A stretch of DNA of 64,000 bases from Streptomyces sp. WAC 01529 (GTDB lineage Bacteria; Actinomycetota; Actinomycetes; Streptomycetales; Streptomycetaceae), in the NCBI RefSeq assembly GCF_003945545.1, contig NZ_CP029617.1, positions 4,227,001-4,291,000 of the forward strand, read 5' to 3'. The notes below the pieces were generated by a model, which was not told the DNA's origin, ran no database searches, and was given only the letters and a program-made list of their open reading frames with translations. The first letter of the stretch is position 1. Each line of letters opens with the position of its first letter. Of this stretch, positions 22,692-31,822 are shown piece by piece. The translations under genes were made by a program, and so were the position numbers.

Positions 22692-24122
22692 CTACGGGCG
22701 CCAGGACGCCAGCAGGCCCTCGTACAGCTCCTTGTCCGTGAGCTCGCGCGGGGCGGGGCCCGCGTGGAAGAAGCCCGCGTTCTCCGCCTTCAGCTTGCGG
22801 AGGTAGTCGAAGGCCTTCGCGTCGTGCTCGCCGAAGGCCACGAACTGGAAGAAGAGGGGGTGCGCGGCGGCCTCCTCCAGCGCCTGCGTCGCCGGGCCCT
22901 TCGTGTCCGGGGCGCCGTCCGTCTGGAAGACCACGAGGGCGGGTTCGCCGGCGTGGCCCGACTTCTCGTAGTGGGCCACGACCTCTTCGATCGCCCGGTG
23001 GTAGCTGGTGCGGCCCATGTGGCCCGCGGCGGCGTGCAGCTCGTCGACGCGGCCCTCGTGTTCGGGGAGGGTGAGGGTGCCGGTGGCGTCGATGTCCGTG
23101 GAGAAGAAGACGACGTGGACGGTGGCCTCGGGGTCCACGTGGGCGGCCAGGGCGAGTACCTGCTCGGCGAGGCTCTGGGCGGAGCCGTCCTTGTAGTACG
23201 GGCGCATGGAGCCGGAGCGGTCGAGGACCAGGTAGACCTGGGCTCGGGTTCCGGTGAGGTCGTTCTTCTTGAGGGCGGTGGCGGCGGCCTTGTAGGGGGT
23301 GGCCAGGGCGGGGGCCTTGGCGCGAAGCTTGGCCCCGGATACGGCGGCCTTCTTCCCGGCCCCTTCAGGCGCGGCTGCCTTCTCGGCCTCCCTCGCCGGG
23401 GCTTCCGGCTCCGCCGCAGGGACCTCGGGCTTCTCCGCGCTTTCCGGCTCCGCCGAGGGCGTGGTGCTTGCCGTGGCTTCAACGTCCCCGGCGCCTTCGG
23501 GCTGTGCCCACCCGTCCCGCCCAGCGGGACGATTGCCCACAGCGGAAGCGGCCTCGGCCTCGTCGGCCTCGTTGTCGGTCGGCTCGGTGGTGGTCGGGGG
23601 GTGCTCCTGTTGTGGGCAGGCGTCCCGCAGGGCGGGACGGGTGGGCACAACGTCGTCCGCTTCGGGGGAGGCGGAGGTCTCACCCGGGGTGTCCGCGACG
23701 GCGGGCTCAGCTGCCTCAGCCTTCGGCTCGACCTCGGGCTCGGCCACCGGTTCAGGCGCCGACTCGGCAGGCCGCTCAGCCTCAGCCTCAGCCGCAGGCT
23801 CCGGCTCACTTTCCCGGTCCCGCGCCGCAGGCACCGGTACCGAGACGTTGTCGAACGCCGCCGCCACCAGGTCATCGACCGCCGAAGACGAAGACGAAGA
23901 CGAAGACGAAGGCGGAGGCGAAGGCTCCCGGCTCGGGGAAGGGAGCGAGGCCTTGGAGGGCGGGGTCGGCTCCGGTGAAGGGGAGGGGAGCGAGACCGCC
24001 TCCGGCGCCGAGGACTCCCCCTCCGCTTCAGGCGCAGCCGCACGCTCAGGCTCCCGCGCCTCAGGAACGCTCCCCTTGCGTGACCGTCCGAACGCGTTCC
24101 GCAGGCGATCCAGAATGCCCAT
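22692..24122 (-). CDS. VWA domain protein (TerY/TerF-like) with long disordered linker
   Basis: A 476-residue protein. The start MGILDRLRNAFGRSRKG (ATG 24122) gives a short basic N-terminal helix, then about 240 residues of Ser/Pro/Glu/Ala-rich disordered linker including a ten-serine run. A von Willebrand A domain follows from about 296: the MIDAS motif DRSGSM is at 301-306, with later TD and TDGAPD motifs. C-terminal VWA domains of this kind occur in tellurite-resistance (TerY/TerF) and calcium-stress proteins of Streptomyces. The linker contains two inverted copies of dispersed repeat C. No ter operon is adjacent. Confidence 0.83.
   Translation of the reverse strand: MGILDRLRNAFGRSRKGSVPEAREPERAAAPEAEGESSAPEAVSLPSPSPEPTPPSKASLPSPSREPSPPPSSSSSSSSSAVDDLVAAAFDNVSVPVPAARDRESEPEPAAEAEAERPAESAPEPVAEPEVEPKAEAAEPAVADTPGETSASPEADDVVPTRPALRDACPQQEHPPTTTEPTDNEADEAEAASAVGNRPAGRDGWAQPEGAGDVEATASTTPSAEPESAEKPEVPAAEPEAPAREAEKAAAPEGAGKKAAVSGAKLRAKAPALATPYKAAATALKKNDLTGTRAQVYLVLDRSGSMRPYYKDGSAQSLAEQVLALAAHVDPEATVHVVFFSTDIDATGTLTLPEHEGRVDELHAAAGHMGRTSYHRAIEEVVAHYEKSGHAGEPALVVFQTDGAPDTKGPATQALEEAAAHPLFFQFVAFGEHDAKAFDYLRKLKAENAGFFHAGPAPRELTDKELYEGLLASWRP
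23502..23542 (+). repeat. family C palindromic repeat inside the VWA gene, copy 1
   Basis: Consists of GTGCCCACCCGTCCCGCC, a short loop region CAGCGGGACG, then ATTGCCCAC. The inner CGTCCCGC/GCGGGACG arms make a hairpin. It encodes part of the disordered linker (GNRPAGRDGWAQ on the coding strand). Confidence 0.8.
23609..23651 (-). repeat. family C palindromic repeat inside the VWA gene, copy 2 (inverted)
   Basis: The same element in the opposite orientation (TTGTGGGCAGGCGTCCCGC, then AGGGCGGGACGGGTGGGCAC). It encodes the linker peptide PTRPALRDACPQQEH. Together with copy 1 it forms a large inverted repeat with about 66 bp between. Confidence 0.8.
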
Positions 24123-24434
24123 GTGCGCAACCCTTCGCGTGAGTTGATTCCCGAAATCCCTGGCCAGGGCGGACACGTAAGGTTAGCCGCCGCCATGGGC
24201 GATCTTGGGCAGGGTCGCCACCCCTCACCCGCCCGAACCACCGCCGAGCCCCCCGTGGCACCTCCCATGGCACCCCCCGTGGCATCCGCCGCGCCGCCCG
24301 CCACACCCCCCGCACGCCAACTTCCTCCCATGCGCCACGGATTCACCCGCCGTTCACCCGCAGGCCGCCGCCTTGCCGGAACCCACACCTAGCCTCACGG
24401 CGGAATCAAGCCACGCCACGACGACGGAGGATCC
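24123..24434. other. divergent promoter region with low-complexity repeats
   Basis: 312 bp between the VWA and PhoX genes. No gene is seen. The middle part (about 24240-24310) repeats GTGGCACC/ATGGCACCCCC blocks. The PhoX promoter should lie in 24330-24420; no clear -35/-10 pair or Pho box (GTTCAYC direct repeats) was found, though GGATTCACCCGCCGTTCACC at 24340-24359 has two TTCACC repeats 11 bp apart and could be one. Confidence 0.45.
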
Positions 24435-26549
24435 GTGCCCAAGCTGCTGCCGATCATCACCTCGCATCAGGGGAGCGGCGGCCGTTCCGCCCTGACCTGC
24501 CGCTTCCGCTGCGGTGACGCCTGCTTCAACGAGGTGCCCAACACCAGCGACAACGAGTACGTCGGCGATGTCATCGCCGGTGCCCTCAGCCGCCGTTCGA
24601 TGATGCGCGCCGCCGCCGTCGTGACGGTCGCCACCGCCGCGGGCAGCGCGGTCATAGCGGGCCCCGGCGCGAGCGAGGCAGCCGCGGCCACGCCCGGCCA
24701 CCGCCCCCAGGCCGGGCACACGGGTGGGAAGAGCAAGGGAGCGCGCGGACTGAGGTTCGCGCCCGTCGCCCCGAACACCACCGACGCCGTCACCATCCCC
24801 ACCGGCTACGAGCAGAACGTCGTGATCCGCTGGGGCGCACCGATCCTGCGCGGCGCCCCCGCCTTCGACCCGGACAAGCAGACCGCCAAGGCACAGGCCG
24901 GCCAGTTCGGTTACAACAACGACTTCCTCTCCCTGCTCCCCCTCCGCGGCGAGCACGGCGAGCACGGCCGGCAGCTCCTCGTGGCCAACCACGAGTACAC
25001 GGACGAAGTCCTGATGTTCAAGGGGTACGACCCCCAGAACCCGACCCGCGAGCAGGTCGAGATCGCCTGGGCGGCCCACGGCCTCTCCGTCGTCGTGGTC
25101 GAGGGCGAGCGCAAGAGCGGCGCCCTGCGCGCCGTCAGCCGCCACCACCTCAACCGCCGCCTCACCGCCACCAGCCGCTTCCGCCTCACGGGACCTGTCG
25201 CCGGCAGCCCCCTCGTACGTACGAAGGCCGATCCGCGCGGCACCACCGTGCTCGGCACGCTCAACAACTGCGCGGGCGGCACCACGCCTTGGGGCACGAC
25301 GCTGCACGGCGAGGAGAACTTCAACCAGTACTTCGCCAACGCCGCGAAGGTGACCGACCCGACGGCCGCCGCCCGCCTGAAGCGGTACGGCGTCTCCGGT
25401 GAGGCCTCCGAGCGGAAGTGGGAGCGGTTCGACGACCGTTTCGACCTCGCCAAGGAGCCGAACGAGGCCAATCGTTTCGGCTGGGTCGTCGAGCTGGACC
25501 CGTACGACCCGGACTCGACCCCGCGCAAGCGCACCGCGCTCGGCCGCTTCAAGCACGAGGCCGCGCAGCCGCGCCTCACCCACGACGGCCGGCCCGTGGT
25601 CTACATGGGTGACGACGAGAAGTTCGACTACTTCTACAAGTTCGTCAGCAGCAAGCGCGTCGCCAAGGGCAAGTCCCGCGCCGCGCACGAGCACAACCTC
25701 ACCCTCCTCGACGAGGGCACCCTCTACGTCGCCAAGCTCACCGGTGACTCCCCCGCGAGCGAGATCGACGGCAAGGGGACGCTCCCGGAGGACGGCGAGT
25801 TCGACGGCAGCGGCACCTGGATCCCGCTCGCCACCGCCGGTCCCGGCGGGAAGGCCGTCAGCCACGTCGAGGGCATGACCGCCGCGGAGGTGTACGTCTT
25901 CACGCGCCTCGCGGGCGACAAGGTCGGCGCCACCAAGATGGACCGCCCCGAGGACATCGAGCCCTCCCCGCACACCGGCAAGGTGTACGTGGCGCTCACC
26001 AACAACTCCGACCGCGGCAAGGCGGGCAAGGCCGGCGCGGACGAGGCCAACCCGCGCAACCTCAACAAGCACGGGCAGATCCTGGAGCTGACCGAGCGCC
26101 GCAACCGCGCGGAGGCGACGACGTTCGCCTGGTCGCTCTTCCTCGTCGCCGGTGACCCGAACGACCCCTCGACGTACTTCGCGGGGTTCCCCAAGGACCG
26201 GGTCTCCCCGATCTCCTGCCCCGACAACGTGACCTTCGACCCGCACGGCAACCTGTGGATCTCCACCGACGGCAACCAGCTCGGCTCCCACGACGGCCTG
26301 TTCGGTGTCGCCACGCGCGGCGAACGGCGCGGTGAGCTGAAGCAGTTCCTGACCATGCCGAAGGGCGCGGAGACCTGCGGGCCGCTCGTCCAGGACCGGC
26401 GCGTGGTCGTCGCCGTGCAGCACCCGGGCGAGGTCGACGGCGCCTCCGCCGAGAAGCCCGCGAGCGCCTGGCCCGACGGCCCCGGCAAGATCGTCCGCCC
26501 GTCGGTCGTCTCGGTGTGGCGCGCGGACGGCCGCGACATCGGCGTCTGA
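24435..26549 (+). CDS. PhoX family alkaline phosphatase (Tat-secreted)
   Basis: A 704-residue DUF839/PhoX protein. A Tat motif SRRSMMRAAAVV (twin Arg at 53-54) follows a roughly 50-residue cytosolic extension, as usual for this branch. The mature part has the PhoX beta-propeller motifs: NNDFLSLLP, LLVANHEYT, NNCAGGTTPWGTTLHGEENF (about 275-295; the metal-binding EEN), WVVELDPYDPDS and PDNVTFDPHGNLWISTDGNQ. PhoX enzymes use Ca2+ and Fe3+ to release phosphate from organic esters outside the cell. The start is GTG 24435. Two TTCACC direct repeats 11 bp apart about 80 bp upstream could be a Pho box. Confidence 0.92.
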   Translation: MPKLLPIITSHQGSGGRSALTCRFRCGDACFNEVPNTSDNEYVGDVIAGALSRRSMMRAAAVVTVATAAGSAVIAGPGASEAAAATPGHRPQAGHTGGKSKGARGLRFAPVAPNTTDAVTIPTGYEQNVVIRWGAPILRGAPAFDPDKQTAKAQAGQFGYNNDFLSLLPLRGEHGEHGRQLLVANHEYTDEVLMFKGYDPQNPTREQVEIAWAAHGLSVVVVEGERKSGALRAVSRHHLNRRLTATSRFRLTGPVAGSPLVRTKADPRGTTVLGTLNNCAGGTTPWGTTLHGEENFNQYFANAAKVTDPTAAARLKRYGVSGEASERKWERFDDRFDLAKEPNEANRFGWVVELDPYDPDSTPRKRTALGRFKHEAAQPRLTHDGRPVVYMGDDEKFDYFYKFVSSKRVAKGKSRAAHEHNLTLLDEGTLYVAKLTGDSPASEIDGKGTLPEDGEFDGSGTWIPLATAGPGGKAVSHVEGMTAAEVYVFTRLAGDKVGATKMDRPEDIEPSPHTGKVYVALTNNSDRGKAGKAGADEANPRNLNKHGQILELTERRNRAEATTFAWSLFLVAGDPNDPSTYFAGFPKDRVSPISCPDNVTFDPHGNLWISTDGNQLGSHDGLFGVATRGERRGELKQFLTMPKGAETCGPLVQDRRVVVAVQHPGEVDGASAEKPASAWPDGPGKIVRPSVVSVWRADGRDIGV

Positions 26550-26558
26550 GTACGAAAA

Positions 26559-26588
26559 GGGGGCACCCGGCAGGCGCCGGGTGCCCCC
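26559..26588. terminator. bidirectional terminator between phoX-like and surface protein genes
   Basis: GGGGGCACCCGGC pairs perfectly with GCCGGGTGCCCCC around AGGC; AAAA precedes it and TCCTC follows. It serves both convergent genes. Confidence 0.9.
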
Positions 26589-26610
26589 TCCTCGTACCGC
26601 GGGAGACCGC

Positions 26611-27618
26611 TCAGCCGTTCTGCTTGCGGCGGTAGAGCGCGAAGCCGAGGCCGCCCGCGCCCAGGGCGGCCATGCCGCTGCCCGCGGCGATCAGCGGGGC
26701 GTCCTCGGAGGAGCCCGCGGTGACGCCCTCGGCGCCCGCCTTGACGCCGCCCTTCGGGACGACCTGGTGGGAGCCGTTCCTGGGCTGCGGCTTCACCGGC
26801 TGCGGCTTCCCGTGCGGCTGCGGCTTCGTGCCGTTGTGGTGGTGGTTCTTGCCCTCGACCCAGGACTTGATCGTGCCGTCGGGGTTGAGGACGACGTGCA
26901 GGCCGTTGTTCTGGCCGTAGGCGGCCTTGCCGTTGGCGTCGAGGGTGTCGAGCCTGCTGCCGTGGGCGAAGATGTCGGCCTGGTAGTGGTGCGGGCCGAG
27001 CTTGTAGATCTTGGCGAGGGAGCCGTCGGCCAGCTTGACGGTCGCCTTGTGGACGCGCTTGTCGTTCACCGGCTTAGGCGGGACCGGCTTGCCCTTCATG
27101 CTGATGGTGCCGTCGGGCGTCAGGGTGAAGGTGTTGCCGTCGACGGTGGTGCGCGCGGCCTTCTCGTACGCGGTGAGCGAGCCCTTGACCGCGCCGTTCA
27201 GGGTGAGCGTGGCCTTGGCGGTGCGGGCGGACGCGTTGACCTGGACCTTCGCGGACCAGCCGTTGCCGAGGGCCGTGGTGCCCTTCGACTCCCAGCTGCC
27301 GGGCTTGGGCGTGGTCCCGGTGTCCTTGTCCGCGTCGTCCTTCTTCTCCCCGTCCTTCTCGTCCTTCTTCTCTTCGTTCTTCTTGTTGTCGTCCGGCTTG
27401 GTGCCGTCGTCCGTCTTGGTGTTCTCGTCCGTCTTCGTGTCGTCCGGCTTCGTCTGGTCCTTGGTTCCGTGGTCCTGACGCTGGTCATCCGTGGTGACCT
27501 GGCCCTGCGAGGGTGACGGGGCGTCCGATGCGAAGGCGGCCGTGGCCGGGACGGCGAGAGCGGCGATGGCTCCGGTGGCGATGGCGGCGGTACGGAAGGT
27601 ACGGCGGGTGGCGCGCAT
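26611..27618 (-). CDS. secreted Lys/Asp-rich surface protein with C-terminal membrane anchor
   Basis: 335 residues. There is a signal peptide (MRATRRTFRTAAIATGAIAA, cleavage about 31), then an extremely charged linker (about 40-105) rich in DDTKTDENTKTDDG and EEKKDEKDGEKK, then a globular part (about 105-240) of repeated beta strands and a His/Pro-rich GKNHHHNGTKPQPHGKPQP segment. It ends with a hydrophobic helix and RRKQNG, like a wall-anchored protein, but no LPXTG or LAXTG motif is visible before the helix. The lysine- and AAG-rich linker lowers local GC. Function is unknown; extracellular display is inferred. Confidence 0.7.
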   Translation of the reverse strand: MRATRRTFRTAAIATGAIAALAVPATAAFASDAPSPSQGQVTTDDQRQDHGTKDQTKPDDTKTDENTKTDDGTKPDDNKKNEEKKDEKDGEKKDDADKDTGTTPKPGSWESKGTTALGNGWSAKVQVNASARTAKATLTLNGAVKGSLTAYEKAARTTVDGNTFTLTPDGTISMKGKPVPPKPVNDKRVHKATVKLADGSLAKIYKLGPHHYQADIFAHGSRLDTLDANGKAAYGQNNGLHVVLNPDGTIKSWVEGKNHHHNGTKPQPHGKPQPVKPQPRNGSHQVVPKGGVKAGAEGVTAGSSEDAPLIAAGSGMAALGAGGLGFALYRRKQNG

Positions 27619-27802
27619 GGGTGGCCCCTCGTTACTGGTCGTTCGAGCTGTCCGTCTTTGTGCCCCTTTGCGGCGGCGACAGCCATGAAGCTACGGGCGC
27701 CATGTGTGCGTCATCCGTAGGGAATGTAACAAGTGGCCTCATGCCGTGACGCAGTACCGTAAAGCGGTCGAAAGCGCAGGTCAGAGGGGGTGCGGCCGAA
27801 GG

Positions 27803-28777
27803 TCACCGGGTGGCGGGGACCAAGGTCCCGCCGGAGGCGCCCCGCGGGTCGCCGGCCCGCAGCAGCCACTCCGTGTAGGCGGAGGACTGCCGCGCCGCCT
27901 CCCAGTAGGCGGCCTCCAGCTCGCCGTAGACCGCGTTCAGCTCGTCCTCCGTACGGGCCGCCACCAGGAGCCGTACGCCGAGCGGGTCGCCGAAGAGGGG
28001 GCGTACGGCCATGTCGGCGCGGCCCCGTGACGTCGGCTGGCAGAGCGTGACGACCTCGCCGGTCGCGACGAGGGACGCCCCGGTGAGGTAATCGCCGTGC
28101 AGGACAGGGGGGTTGAGCCCGGCGGCGGTCAGGATGCGGCGCAGGCCGTCCCACTCGCCGTCCACGGTCGGGTCGACCATCCAGCGGTCGTCCGCGAGGT
28201 CGCCGAGCCGTACGACGGGACGCGCCACCGCCGGATGGTCCGCGGCGAGGCAGACGAACTGCGGTTCGCGGTCGAGCAGGACCCGTCTTCGCAGCGACTC
28301 CGGCAGCCGCAGCGGGCTGCCCTCGACCTCGTGCACGAACACGACGTCGAGCTGTGCCGCGGCCACCATGCGCAGCAGCGCGTTGGCGGACACGTCCATC
28401 TGGAGCGAGATCTCGGTGCCGGGCAGGCGCACCCGCAGTCTGCGCAGCCAGCCCGGTATGGCGCGGCTCGCCGTGGAGCCGATGCGCAGCCGCGGGCCGT
28501 CGCTCGCGCGGGCGGCGGCCGCCTTGGTCTCGGCCACCAGGGCCCGCATCTCGGTGACCAGCGGGCGGGCCCGGCTGAGGACGACCCGGCCGAGCGGCGT
28601 GGGGCGGCAGCCGGTGCGCTCGCGGTCGAAGAGGCGGCCGCCGAGCGCGTTCTCGATGCGCCGCAGCTGGGTCGTCAACGACGGCTGGCTCATGCCGAGT
28701 TGACGCGCCGCCTTGTGCAGGCTGCCGGTGTCGGCGATGGCGCACAACGCGCGGAGGTGCCTGACCTCGAGCTCCAT
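27803..28777 (-). CDS. LysR-type transcriptional regulator, likely activator of the adjacent snapalysin gene
   Basis: 324 residues. The winged-HTH (about 1-65, LRALCAIADTGSLHKAARQL, GMSQPSLTTQLRRIENALGG) is followed by a periplasmic-binding-type effector domain (about 95-300). It is divergent from the snapalysin gene, the arrangement known for the small neutral protease and its LysR activator in Streptomyces. A dyad at 28868-28884 in the intergenic region is a good binding candidate. ATG start at 28777. Confidence 0.88.
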   Translation of the reverse strand: MELEVRHLRALCAIADTGSLHKAARQLGMSQPSLTTQLRRIENALGGRLFDRERTGCRPTPLGRVVLSRARPLVTEMRALVAETKAAAARASDGPRLRIGSTASRAIPGWLRRLRVRLPGTEISLQMDVSANALLRMVAAAQLDVVFVHEVEGSPLRLPESLRRRVLLDREPQFVCLAADHPAVARPVVRLGDLADDRWMVDPTVDGEWDGLRRILTAAGLNPPVLHGDYLTGASLVATGEVVTLCQPTSRGRADMAVRPLFGDPLGVRLLVAARTEDELNAVYGELEAAYWEAARQSSAYTEWLLRAGDPRGASGGTLVPATR

Positions 28778-28867
28778 GGTCGATGAGCGTAGAGGCGGTA
28801 CGGCCGTCGCACCAGACGCCCAAGCCCCATGAGAACCAGCCGTTCTGGGCAGACCGGGCGCCCAGGT

Positions 28868-28884
28868 GATAGCTCCGCGCTATC
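28868..28884. promoter_or_regulatory. LysR-box-like inverted repeat
   Basis: GATAGCTCCGCGCTATC: arms GATAG/CTATC with a 7-base spacer (ATAG-N7-CTAT). It contains the T-N11-A pattern of LysR boxes and lies about midway between the LysR start and the snapalysin start. Confidence 0.6.
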
Positions 28885-28998
28885 GCGAGTTGCCATCATC
28901 CCCACGCGTCCCGTGCTCCCCGAGACTCACAGCCACCGAAAAGTTCACCTTTCATCGACCCCCCACGGTCGGTTGGACGAGTAGGGAGCCCCCCACAC

Positions 28999-29673
28999 AT
29001 GAGCAAGCGATACCTGTCCGTCGCGGCGGTCCTCGGTCTCACCGTCGCCGGACTCGGCGTGACCTCCACGGCCGCCTCCGCCGCACCGCTGGCGCCCACG
29101 CCGTCTGCCCCGGCCGCGTCCGGCTCGTATGCCTCGTACGCCGCGTACGAGGGTTCGGCGCGGGAGGCCAAGGCCAACAAGGCGTTCTTCGAGGCCGTCG
29201 TGAAGGCCGTCGCCGAGAAGCGCGCGGCCAACCCCGGTGCCAAGTCGGTGACGGTCGTCTACGACGCGTCCGGAGCCCCCACCTTCGCCCGCCAGATAGC
29301 CGGTTCCACGTCCATATGGAACGCCGCGGTCTCCAACGTGAAGCTCCAGCAGGGCACTTCCGGCGCGAGCTTCTCCTACCGCGAGGGCAACGACCCGCGC
29401 GGCTCGTACGCGAGCACCGACGGGCACGGCAAGGGGTACATCTTCCTGGACTACGCCCAGAACAAGGAGTACGACTCGACTCGCGTCACCACGCACGAGA
29501 CGGGGCACGTGCTGGGGCTGCCGGACACGTACGACGGGCCGTGCAGCCAGCTGATGTCCGGGGGCGGGCCTGGGCCCTCCTGCACCAACGCGCAGCCGGA
29601 TGCGGCCGAGCGGGCCAAGGTCGAGCAGCTTTGGGCCAATGGGCTGGCGAAGGCGTTGCACAAGGTGAGGTAG
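28999..29673 (+). CDS. snpA: snapalysin (M7 small neutral metalloprotease)
   Basis: A 224-residue secreted zinc protease. The signal peptide is 1-29 (VTSTAASAAP); a propeptide of about 55 residues is rich in Tyr/Ser/Ala. The zinc motif HETGHVLGLPD is at 166-176 (His166, Glu167, His170, Asp176), the M7 HExxHxxGxxD pattern, and the Met-turn LMSGG has Met186. Two cysteines at 182 and 195 are placed to form the family disulphide. Length and motif match snapalysin, which prefers aromatic P1' residues. It is divergent from its probable LysR activator. A family B repeat follows. Confidence 0.93.
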   Translation: MSKRYLSVAAVLGLTVAGLGVTSTAASAAPLAPTPSAPAASGSYASYAAYEGSAREAKANKAFFEAVVKAVAEKRAANPGAKSVTVVYDASGAPTFARQIAGSTSIWNAAVSNVKLQQGTSGASFSYREGNDPRGSYASTDGHGKGYIFLDYAQNKEYDSTRVTTHETGHVLGLPDTYDGPCSQLMSGGGPGPSCTNAQPDAAERAKVEQLWANGLAKALHKVR

Positions 29674-29711
29674 CTGTAGCTGGGTGTGGTGGGCGGGGAG
29701 CTGCGGGTCCT

Positions 29712-29754
29712 ATGTGGCTGGGCGCGCAGTTCCCCGCGCCCCTGACGGGGCGCC
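29712..29754 (+). repeat. dispersed palindromic repeat, family B copy 3
   Basis: ATGTGGCTGGGCGCGCAG then TTCCCCGCGCCCCTGACGG. It lies in the 94-bp gap between the convergent snapalysin and FUSC genes. Confidence 0.85.
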
Positions 29755-29767
29755 AGCCCCCGGGGCC

Positions 29768-31759
29768 TTACGGCTGGGGGGTCGCGATGGCTCTCGCTGC
29801 GCCCACCTCCTGGCGCAGGGGTTCCAGGACGCTCTCCTTCGGGCCCACCGTGAATTCCGAGCGCACCTCTTCGAGGGTCGCGGACGTGCGCAGGCCCGCC
29901 GCCAACTCCCTCAGCTCGCGGGCCACTTCGGCCACCTCCTCCGGCGCGGGGGGCTCGGCGCCGTGCCGGATCCGGACGCGCGCCGCGGTCGTCGCGTCCA
30001 GAATGCGTTCGACCGCGACGACCAGCGGCCACCACGCCGTGGCGCGCGTACCGGTCGGCGGCGGCTCGGTCAGGGCCCGCTGGAACTCGGAGCGGATCAC
30101 CGACAGATCGCGGTAGAGGCGGCGGCGCAGGCGCGCCCGGGCGGCCGGTCCCGCGGTGGCGCCGAACGCGCACTCCACGTACCCGGCGGTGTCCGCGACC
30201 GCGTCCGCGAGCCGGTCGCCGATCCGCGTCCCCCAGCTCTCGGGCCAGAGCAGATACCCCGCGACGAGCGCGATGGCGCAGCCGATGAGGCTGTCGACGA
30301 GGCGCGGCACGACCAGGCCGAGCCCCTGGTGGTTGAGGATGTCGGAGAGCAGCAGGATGACCGGGGTGATCGCCGCGGTCTGATAGCCGTAGCCGCGCGT
30401 GGTCAGCGCGGGGATGAGCGGGGCGAGCAGCATCATCACCGGCACGTCCCACCAGCCGTGCGGCACCTCCGCGAGGACGGCCGCCGCGACGACCAGGCCC
30501 GCGGCGGTGCCGAGCGCGCGCAGGACGGCGCGGGAGAAGACCGAGCCGAAGTCGGGCTTGAGCACGAAGGTGACGGTGAGGGCGACCCAGTACGACCTCG
30601 GCACGTCGATCAGCGAGACCAGGGCCTGTGCGATGCCGATGCAGAGCGCGAGCCGCAGGCCGTAGCGCCAGGACGTCCCGGAGAGCACGACGTTGCGGGC
30701 GGCGCGCCGGGCCCGGACCCGCAGCGCGGCGGGCCGGCCGAGGCGGTCCTCGGTCTCGATGACGCCGAGCGGGTCGGCGTCGTTCAGGGTCTCCGTCGCG
30801 TGCCGCACGGCGTGGTCGAGGGCGCGTGCCGCGTGGTCGCCGGGCTCGTCCCCGGGCGCCGGGACGCTCGCGGCGCCCTGCCCGCCCCGCTCCACGGCCT
30901 GGGCCAGGGCCCGCACCGCCGCAGGGACCTCGGAGGGGAGGCGTACGCGGGCGTGGCGGGCACTGAGGTGGGTGGCGGGGGCCGCTTCGATGATGGGGGT
31001 GAGGGCGTTCAGCTGGGCGACGAGCCGGACCAGGTCCGGGTTGCGGCCGTGGTCGCGGGCGCGGCGGGCGAGGACGAGGTCGTAGCTCTGGTTGAGCGAG
31101 GTGGTCACGGCGGCGCGGGCGTCGTCGTACGCGTCCGTGCCCGCGGCGTCCAGGAGCGCGGCCACCGCGCGGTAGGAGGCGGCGACGGCGGTGCGCTCGG
31201 GGATGCCGGACCGCAGCGGCCAGGCGAGCAGGCCGAGCGCGAGCACGAGGAGGCCGCCGCCGGTCATCAGGGCGGGGGCGAGCCACCACTGGCCGGGCAT
31301 CGGAAGCCCGGCGCCGACCACGCAGTTGAGGAGCAGGAGCAGCCCGCCGACGGATGCCACGGCGCCGATCGTCGACATCATCCCGGAGACGAGCGCCACG
31401 AAGGTGACCGCGCCGACCGTCACCCAGCCGTGCCCGAAGGCGAGCGAGCCGAGGGTGACGCCGATGGCGCCGAAGAGCTGCGGGACGGCGATGTTGAGGA
31501 CGCGCATGCGGTAGGCGTCGGCGGTGTCGCCGATGACGCCGGAGAGCGCGCCCATCGAGGCGAGCGCGCCATACGTGGGCTGCCCCGCGAGGATGCCGAC
31601 GGCGAGCGGCAGCGCCATGGCGAGGGAGGCGCGGGCGACGGCCGCCCAGGGGATGGGCGCGGACTGCGGCTTGAGGGACCTGACCAGCCAGTCGGGTGGG
31701 GTCAGTGGGTGCCGGGGGCCGCGTGGGACCGGAGGGGCGGTGGGGGTCTCACGAGGCAT
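29768..31759 (-). CDS. FUSC family membrane protein (aromatic acid exporter-like)
   Basis: 663 residues with two membrane blocks: about six helices in 40-190 and six in 365-505, each followed by a soluble helical part (190-350 and 510-663). The second block carries the FUSC signature (YWVALTVTFVLKPDFGSVFSRAVLRALGT read in two halves around residues 395-420). The duplicated 6+6 layout fits the FUSC/YccS/AaeB-like superfamily, whose members export hydroxylated aromatic acids or have unknown substrates. Single gene; a family B repeat lies just past its stop. Confidence 0.85.
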   Translation of the reverse strand: MPRETPTAPPVPRGPRHPLTPPDWLVRSLKPQSAPIPWAAVARASLAMALPLAVGILAGQPTYGALASMGALSGVIGDTADAYRMRVLNIAVPQLFGAIGVTLGSLAFGHGWVTVGAVTFVALVSGMMSTIGAVASVGGLLLLLNCVVGAGLPMPGQWWLAPALMTGGGLLVLALGLLAWPLRSGIPERTAVAASYRAVAALLDAAGTDAYDDARAAVTTSLNQSYDLVLARRARDHGRNPDLVRLVAQLNALTPIIEAAPATHLSARHARVRLPSEVPAAVRALAQAVERGGQGAASVPAPGDEPGDHAARALDHAVRHATETLNDADPLGVIETEDRLGRPAALRVRARRAARNVVLSGTSWRYGLRLALCIGIAQALVSLIDVPRSYWVALTVTFVLKPDFGSVFSRAVLRALGTAAGLVVAAAVLAEVPHGWWDVPVMMLLAPLIPALTTRGYGYQTAAITPVILLLSDILNHQGLGLVVPRLVDSLIGCAIALVAGYLLWPESWGTRIGDRLADAVADTAGYVECAFGATAGPAARARLRRRLYRDLSVIRSEFQRALTEPPPTGTRATAWWPLVVAVERILDATTAARVRIRHGAEPPAPEEVAEVARELRELAAGLRTSATLEEVRSEFTVGPKESVLEPLRQEVGAARAIATPQP

Positions 31760-31822
31760 GTGCCCATTATCGCCGCTTTGCGTGGGGGGCCTGGGCTGCC
31801 CGGGGTCCCCGGGGCGGCGGGA

